From an uncultured Lachnospiraceae bacterium (GTDB taxonomy: Bacteria; Bacillota; Clostridia; Lachnospirales; Lachnospiraceae): a stretch of 9,712 bases of DNA. Under the pieces are notes generated by a model that saw only the letters and a program-made list of their open reading frames with translations, was not told the DNA's origin and searched no databases. The number at the start of each line of letters is the position of its first letter. Within the stretch, counting starts at the first letter, position 1. Shown in pieces: positions 6,335-9,712 of the stretch. The stretch covers positions 1-9,712 of the forward strand of contig CADBQE010000039.1 of the NCBI GenBank assembly GCA_902796695.1. Direction: 5' to 3'. The position numbers and the translations under genes are program-made.

Positions 6335-7775
6335 ACGACCCGTTTCCCCGCGTCAGCAGGAAAGAAGAAGGCGCCGCCGGAAGGCGATCGCGCTGCGGAT
6401 CCTGACCGGTGTGATCATTGCCGCGCTGGCGGCAGGCATCTTTCTGGGCATCCGCGCCGCCTACCGCGGGATCCGCGGCTGGGTGGATTCCGTCATGAAT
6501 GACCCGCTGCTGGAAACGACGCCGGACGCGGGCGAAGAGACCGCCCCTTCCACCGAGGAACCGACAACGGAAGACGAGCGGAGCCGCTACGCCGAGGTCC
6601 TGGACCGGGCGGAGCGCCTGGCCCTTTCCTACGATTACGACGGCGCTATGGCCTATATCCAGAGCCAGGGCGACTACGGCCGCTCCGCCGTGCTGCAGGA
6701 AGCCTACCAGAATTATCTGCGGCTGAAGACCACGCTGGTGAAGGTGGACATCACACAGGTCTACCATGTATTCTTCCACTCCCTGATCGTGGATACGGCG
6801 CTCGCCTTTGACGGCGACGAGGATACGGCCGGCTACAACCAGGTCATGACCACCGTGGACGAATTCAACGCCATGATGCAGCAGATGTACGACAACGGCT
6901 ACGTGCTCGTGAAGCTGCACGACATGGCCTATACCGATGCGAACGGCGACTTCGTCCAGGGCACCATCATGCTCCCCGAAGGCAAAAAGCCTTTTGTCCT
7001 GTCCGTGGACGACGTCTCCTATTACGAATATATGCAGGGCGACGGCTTCGCCACGAAGATCGTGCTGGACGAGCGGGGCAACCCCGTCTGCGAATACAAA
7101 AATCCGGACGGCTCCGTCGTGACCGGGGACTATGACGTGGTCCCGCTGCTGGAGCGCTTTATCCGGCAGCATCCGGATTTCTCCTACAAAGGCGCCCGCG
7201 GCTGCCTGGCCCTGACCGGCTATGAAGGCATTATGGGCTACCGCACCGCCCCCATGTACGCGGATCCGACGCACGAGGACTACAAGCCCGCCTACGCTTC
7301 CATCAACGTGGAAGAGGAGCGGGCGGAAGCCGCGAAGGTGGCCGCGCGGATGGAAGAACTGGGCTGGGAATTCGCCTCGCACAGCTGGGGCCATATCAAT
7401 ATGGGCAAGGTGGACATCGGCTGGCTCATGAACGATATGACCAAGTGGAAGAACGAAGTGGACACGCTGCTGGGAAACGACACGGACATCCTGATCTTCG
7501 CTTTCGGCGTGGACTTCGGCAGCTGGCGCCCGTACGATTCCTCCTCCGATCCGACCTACAAATGGCTGAAAGAACAGGGCTTTAAGTATTTCTGCCCGGT
7601 GGACTCCTACAACATCCCCTGGGTGCAGTTCAGCGCGAAGGAAGGCTTCCTGCGCCAGGGCCGCGTGAACCTGGACGGCTACGAAATGTATTACAAGAAA
7701 GAAAAGCTGGACATCTTCTTCGACACGGACAGCCTCTTTGACAAAAGCCGCCCGCTGCCGGTGCCGGAATACTGA
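6321..7775 (+). CDS. Membrane-anchored polysaccharide deacetylase-like protein
   Basis: This is a probable cell-surface NodB-fold carbohydrate esterase. Residues 11-26 are strongly basic and residues 27-45 form one hydrophobic helix, so the N-terminus is likely cytoplasmic and the rest outside the cell. Residues 60-85 are an acidic, Thr/Pro-rich linker. A helical region follows to about 140. The catalytic domain has a metal/base motif in SVDDVSYY (D230, D231) and a histidine motif HSWGH (H354, H358), equal to the NodB first and second motifs. The two are about 123 residues apart, far more than in small NodB enzymes, implying a large insertion. The total of 484 residues is long for the family. 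Its start lies within the end of truA, behind a GGAGAGAAGG site. The substrate (peptidoglycan, teichoic acid or exopolysaccharide) is not evident. Confidence 0.82.
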   Translation: MAANKRPVSPRQQERRRRRRKAIALRILTGVIIAALAAGIFLGIRAAYRGIRGWVDSVMNDPLLETTPDAGEETAPSTEEPTTEDERSRYAEVLDRAERLALSYDYDGAMAYIQSQGDYGRSAVLQEAYQNYLRLKTTLVKVDITQVYHVFFHSLIVDTALAFDGDEDTAGYNQVMTTVDEFNAMMQQMYDNGYVLVKLHDMAYTDANGDFVQGTIMLPEGKKPFVLSVDDVSYYEYMQGDGFATKIVLDERGNPVCEYKNPDGSVVTGDYDVVPLLERFIRQHPDFSYKGARGCLALTGYEGIMGYRTAPMYADPTHEDYKPAYASINVEEERAEAAKVAARMEELGWEFASHSWGHINMGKVDIGWLMNDMTKWKNEVDTLLGNDTDILIFAFGVDFGSWRPYDSSSDPTYKWLKEQGFKYFCPVDSYNIPWVQFSAKEGFLRQGRVNLDGYEMYYKKEKLDIFFDTDSLFDKSRPLPVPEY

Positions 7776-7792
7776 GCGGACGCAAAAAAACA

Positions 7793-7821
7793 ATGACAAA
7801 CCGCAAGGAGTCTGATACAAT
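7793..7821 (+). promoter_or_regulatory. Predicted extended -10 promoter for the xpaC-like gene
   Basis: ATGACA at 7793-7798 and TACAAT at 7816-7821 are 17 bases apart, and a TG dinucleotide one base before the -10 box makes it an extended -10 promoter. It lies in the 81-base gap after the deacetylase gene, where no terminator is visible, so read-through from upstream is also possible. The predicted start is near 7828, just before the palindrome at 7831-7844. Confidence 0.65.
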
Positions 7822-7830
7822 GAAGAAGCA

Positions 7831-7844
7831 GACGCCGAGGCGTC
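7831..7844 (+). other. Perfect palindrome in the leader of the xpaC-like gene
   Basis: GACGCC at 7831-7836 and GGCGTC at 7839-7844 are exact inverted repeats separated by two bases, so in RNA they would form a 5-bp stem with a CGAG tetraloop. It lies between the predicted transcription start and the GGGGAGG ribosome site at 7845-7851. It could protect the 5' end of the message, modulate initiation, or act as a DNA operator. Confidence 0.4.
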
Positions 7845-7856
7845 GGGGAGGAAAAT

Positions 7857-8477
7857 ATGAACAAGAATAACGGTTCGGTCTTCGGCTGGCTGATCCCCGT
7901 GGGAGTGATCGTCGCACTGGTAGCCATATTCGGAAAACTGCCCAGCCTGGCAGTGACGGGGGGCATCGTCATGGGCGCCCTGCTGGTTCTGGTCGCCGTC
8001 ATTATGTTTATCTCCCTGAAGAACAGCAATGACGAGGCCTCTCAGAAGACCGCCGACCTGAATATGGATCCGGCGGACGCAGCCGTCCTGTCGCAGGCGC
8101 GCCGGGACCTGATGGGCCTGCGGGTCTTAAACGCCCGCATCCGGGAACCGGAGATCCGCAACGCCAGCAATGAGATCTGCGCCGTGATGGAAAAAGTGCT
8201 GGCGGCTCTGAAAGCGGAGCCGACCCGCATCAGCGAGGCGCAGATGTTCCTGCAGTACTATCTGCCTACCCAGAAAAACATCCTGACCAAATATCATCAG
8301 ATCGCTGAAAGCGGCGTGGCTCATGACGAATTAAAGGAAAAGGTCATGGCGCATCTGGCGGATATCCGGACCGCCACGGAAAAGCAGCTGGCCAATGTCT
8401 ACGAAAACGACATGATGGATATCTCGGCCGAAATGGAACTGATGAATCTGTCGATCAAGGAGGACGGCCTGCTGTAA
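7857..8477 (+). CDS. XpaC-family membrane protein (5-bromo-4-chloroindolyl phosphate hydrolysis family)
   Basis: The 206-residue protein has two N-terminal hydrophobic helices (about residues 8-26 and 32-53) followed by a long, charged, mostly helical cytoplasmic domain. That domain carries the XpaC-family pattern: ARIREPEIRNASNEIC near residues 93-108, FLQYYLPTQKNIL near 131-143, and DMMDISAEMELM near 185-197, then a short ending. XpaC was named for a phosphatase-like effect on an indolyl phosphate dye. Its real biochemical role is unclear and no catalytic motif is obvious here. In many Firmicutes it precedes telA (toxic anion resistance), and it is then discussed as an envelope-stress protein. 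No telA follows here. The ATG is supported by GGGGAGG 5 bases upstream and by a dedicated promoter. Confidence 0.85.
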   Translation: MNKNNGSVFGWLIPVGVIVALVAIFGKLPSLAVTGGIVMGALLVLVAVIMFISLKNSNDEASQKTADLNMDPADAAVLSQARRDLMGLRVLNARIREPEIRNASNEICAVMEKVLAALKAEPTRISEAQMFLQYYLPTQKNILTKYHQIAESGVAHDELKEKVMAHLADIRTATEKQLANVYENDMMDISAEMELMNLSIKEDGLL

Positions 8478-8510
8478 GGCGGGACGGATGCTGAACCCGA
8501 TAGGAACACC

Positions 8511-8842
8511 GTGCTTTTTCTGTTTGCTCAGATTGACTGGGCGGGCAAGGGAATCGACCTCATCGGAGATATTATTTCCGCGGTCATCATCGCGGTTATC
8601 CTGCAGCGAGCCTTTCTGAAGCAGCGGGAGATCGGGAAAAACCTGACTTCCGAAGGCATCGAAAAGGTTTCCCTGGGCAATAACGGGAGGAGCTGGTCCG
8701 GACCAATCTCTGCGCGCCCACGCAGGAGGCGGAAAATTCGGTGCGCCTGTACTGCCGCGGCACGGACGAGGAAACCGGTTTTGTGGAGTCCATGGAAAAA
8801 ACAATGAAGTATCTGCGGAGCGTTTCGGAAAAAGTTTTCTGA
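8511..8842 (+). pseudogene. Small membrane-anchored protein gene with an apparent one-base frameshift
   Basis: I do not recognise the family. Starting at a GTG preceded by AGGA (8502-8505), the first frame encodes a hydrophobic helix (WAGKGIDLIGDIISAVIIAV) and then LQRAFLKQREIGKNL and an EKVSLGNNG segment. From about base 8688 this frame turns arginine- and proline-rich, typical of an out-of-frame reading, and stops at 8807. The frame one base earlier becomes open right after a TAA at 8681-8683. It reads like ordinary protein (EELVRTNLCAPTQEAENSV, then FVESMEKTMKYLRSVSEKVF) and stops at 8840-8842, 17 bases before the terminator stem. Adding one G to the GGG run at 8685-8687 would restore a protein of about 111 residues. 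This could be a true mutation, a sequencing or assembly error, or, less likely, programmed frameshifting. The gene lies 33 bases after xpaC in the same frame. Confidence 0.6.
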
Positions 8843-8858
8843 ACGAGCCGGAATATTT

Positions 8859-8886
8859 AAGGGGTCGCCCGCGGGGCGACCTTTTT
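8859..8886 (+). terminator. Intrinsic terminator closing the xpaC unit
   Basis: GGTCGCCC at 8863-8870 and GGGCGACC at 8874-8881 form a perfect 8-bp GC-rich stem with a 3-base loop, followed by five T residues (8882-8886). Upstream AA and GG can extend the stem by A-U and G-U pairs. It lies 17 bases after the restored stop of the frameshifted gene, which supports that gene ending near 8842 rather than 8807. Confidence 0.9.
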
Positions 8887-8901
8887 GATTGCGCGCCGCC
8901 G

Positions 8902-8907
8902 TATAAT
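8902..8907 (+). promoter_or_regulatory. Consensus -10 box upstream of the VWA gene
   Basis: A perfect TATAAT lies 54 bases before the VWA start codon and 15 bases after the terminator T-run. The region at -35 falls on the terminator tail and has no good TTGACA match: the nearest TTGATT is only 11 bases away. The promoter may therefore be weak or activator-dependent. The predicted start is around 8914. Confidence 0.45.
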
Positions 8908-8941
8908 GGGGCCGAACAGAAAAATCAGGCCCCGCCGGGGC
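8908..8941 (+). other. Two overlapping inverted repeats before the VWA gene
   Basis: GGGGCC at 8908-8913 can pair with GGCCCC at 8928-8933, while GCCCC at 8929-8933 can instead pair with GGGGC at 8937-8941. The stems share the C-rich segment and exclude each other. If transcription starts near 8914, only the second would form in RNA, 4 bases before the AAGGAGG site at 8946-8952. A regulatory role is inference. Confidence 0.35.
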
Positions 8942-8960
8942 GGAAAAGGAGGCAGATACG

Positions 8961-9629
8961 ATGCGGAAAGGTTTGACGGAAGTGGTTTTTATTCTGGACA
9001 GGAGCGGCTCCATGCGCGGCCTGGAGGCGGATACGATCGGCGGGTTCAACTCCCTGATCGAAAAGCAGAAGAAGGAGGAGGGCGAGGCCCTGATCTCCGC
9101 GGTATTGTTCGACGACCGCTGCGAAGTGCTGTACGACCGGGTCCCGGTGGAACGGGTGGAGCCGATGACGGACCGGCAGTATTACGTGCGGGGCTGCACG
9201 GCGCTGCTGGATGCCGTGGGCGGCGCGATCCATCATATCGGGCAGGTGCATAAATACGCGCGGGAGGAGGACCGGCCGGAAAAGACGCTTTTCATCATTA
9301 CCACGGACGGGATGGAAAACGCGAGCCGGACATATGATTACCGGAAGGTAAAGGGTATGGTGGAGCGGCAGACGGAAAAATACGGCTGGGAATTCCTGTT
9401 CCTGGGCGCGAATATCGACGCCGCGGCGGAAGCCGGCCGCTTCGGGATCCGGGCGGACCGGGCCGTCAATTACGAGAACGACAGACAGGGGACGGCCCTC
9501 AATTATGCGGTGCTCTCCCGGACCGTATCCGCGGTGCGGAGGGCGGGAAGCGCGAAGGAAGCGTCCTGTGCCATGGAGGAACAGATGGAGTATATCCGGA
9601 GAGATTACGAGGCCAGACATAAACGGTAA
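8961..9629 (+). CDS. Stand-alone cytoplasmic VWA domain protein
   Basis: The 222-residue protein is essentially one von Willebrand factor A domain. VWA domains bind a divalent metal through a MIDAS site and usually mediate protein-protein contacts. The MIDAS site is complete: DRSGS at residues 13-17, T80 in RGCTALLDA, and D116 in TTDGMEN. No signal peptide, lipobox or membrane helix is seen, so it should be cytoplasmic. A C-terminal helical extension with many charged residues ends in a basic tail. The ATG is preceded by AAGGAGG at good spacing. It is a single gene with its own putative promoter and no AAA+ ATPase or Ter partner nearby, so its target cannot be inferred. Similar lone VWA proteins are common in Clostridia and are generally uncharacterised. 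Confidence 0.88.
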   Translation: MRKGLTEVVFILDRSGSMRGLEADTIGGFNSLIEKQKKEEGEALISAVLFDDRCEVLYDRVPVERVEPMTDRQYYVRGCTALLDAVGGAIHHIGQVHKYAREEDRPEKTLFIITTDGMENASRTYDYRKVKGMVERQTEKYGWEFLFLGANIDAAAEAGRFGIRADRAVNYENDRQGTALNYAVLSRTVSAVRRAGSAKEASCAMEEQMEYIRRDYEARHKR

Positions 9630-9655
9630 AAAATCCGTCCGACCTTTGAAACGAA

Positions 9656-9712
9656 ATCGTAGGGGCCGATTTGCAATCGGCACGCGGAGTGAGGATTCAA
9701 ATGATATCGTAG
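9656..9712 (+). repeat. Probable start of an intergenic repeat cut by the window edge
   Basis: A perfect 7-bp palindrome (GCCGATT at 9665-9671, AATCGGC at 9675-9681, 3-base loop) directly follows ATCGTAGGGG. The heptamer ATCGTAG (9656-9662) returns at 9706-9712, the last bases of the window, 50 bases later. This layout suggests a repeat unit made of a TCGTAGGGG-type lead and a palindromic core, with a second copy just beginning. I see no T-run, so it does not look like a terminator. Whether it recurs in the genome cannot be seen here. Confidence 0.45.

Noticed and set aside
6156..7820. A 554-codon open frame on the - strand opposite truA and the deacetylase gene
   Set aside because: It is a shadow of the GC-rich, codon-biased + strand genes. 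The protein is low in recognisable motifs and rich in His, Val, Arg and Gly, and the + strand frames here are clearly real.
8475..8513. XpaC and the following protein as one stop-codon readthrough fusion
   Set aside because: They share a frame with a single TAA between, but the second gene has its own GTG and AGGA site. A chance shared frame is the simpler explanation.
8885..9253. A 122-codon + strand frame overlapping the VWA gene
   Set aside because: It is out of frame with the intact MIDAS motifs, and its composition is typical of a shifted reading.
1..9712. CRISPR array, tRNA or rRNA genes, transposase or phage genes
   Set aside because: I looked for regular spaced repeats, tRNA-like cloverleaf ends, recombinase motifs and phage structural genes and saw none.

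Overview
The window is GC-rich, tightly packed and coded entirely on the + strand. It looks like chromosome from a Gram-positive Firmicute, most likely an uncultured Clostridia member. The evidence is strong AGGAGG-type ribosome binding sites, a CytX/ThiD/ThiE/ThiM salvage cluster of the kind common in Firmicutes, an ecfT-truA pair, an XpaC-family protein and many 4-14 base gene overlaps. The genus cannot be fixed from this window.

Region 1 (1-4106) is a thiamine precursor salvage operon: thiM (5' end cut by the window edge), thiE, a HAD phosphatase-like gene, thiD and a CytX-type transporter. CytX would import hydroxymethylpyrimidine (HMP), ThiD would phosphorylate it twice, ThiM would phosphorylate salvaged hydroxyethylthiazole, and ThiE would join the two into thiamine monophosphate. 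The HAD gene overlaps thiE by 4 bases and may remove a phosphate in the same pathway, but that is inference. No thiC, thiG, thiF, thiH or thiS is visible, so this is a salvage locus. A TPP riboswitch, if present, lies upstream of the window.

Region 2 (4165-7775) starts with a recognisable promoter. It holds a cyclophilin-type peptidyl-prolyl isomerase, ecfT (membrane subunit of the energy-coupling factor vitamin transporter), truA (tRNA pseudouridine synthase) and a membrane-anchored polysaccharide deacetylase-like protein. The two ECF ATPase genes that usually precede ecfT are absent here.

Region 3 (7793-8886) has its own promoter, then an XpaC-family membrane protein and a small membrane-anchored protein whose reading frame is broken by an apparent one-base shift. 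It closes with a clear intrinsic terminator.

Region 4 (8902-9712) has a TATAAT box directly after the terminator and a stand-alone cytoplasmic von Willebrand factor A (VWA) domain protein with an intact metal site. The last ~60 bases hold a palindrome and a short direct repeat that look like the start of an intergenic repeat cut by the window edge.

Most of the window is ordinary housekeeping and vitamin metabolism, and I see no defence system, CRISPR array, prophage or transposon. The points most worth a second look are the frameshifted gene after xpaC, the HAD gene inside the thiamine operon, the ecfT gene without its ATPases, the long insertion in the deacetylase domain and the repeat at the right edge. 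No stretch longer than 300 bases lacks a gene; the longest gaps are about 100-120 bases.
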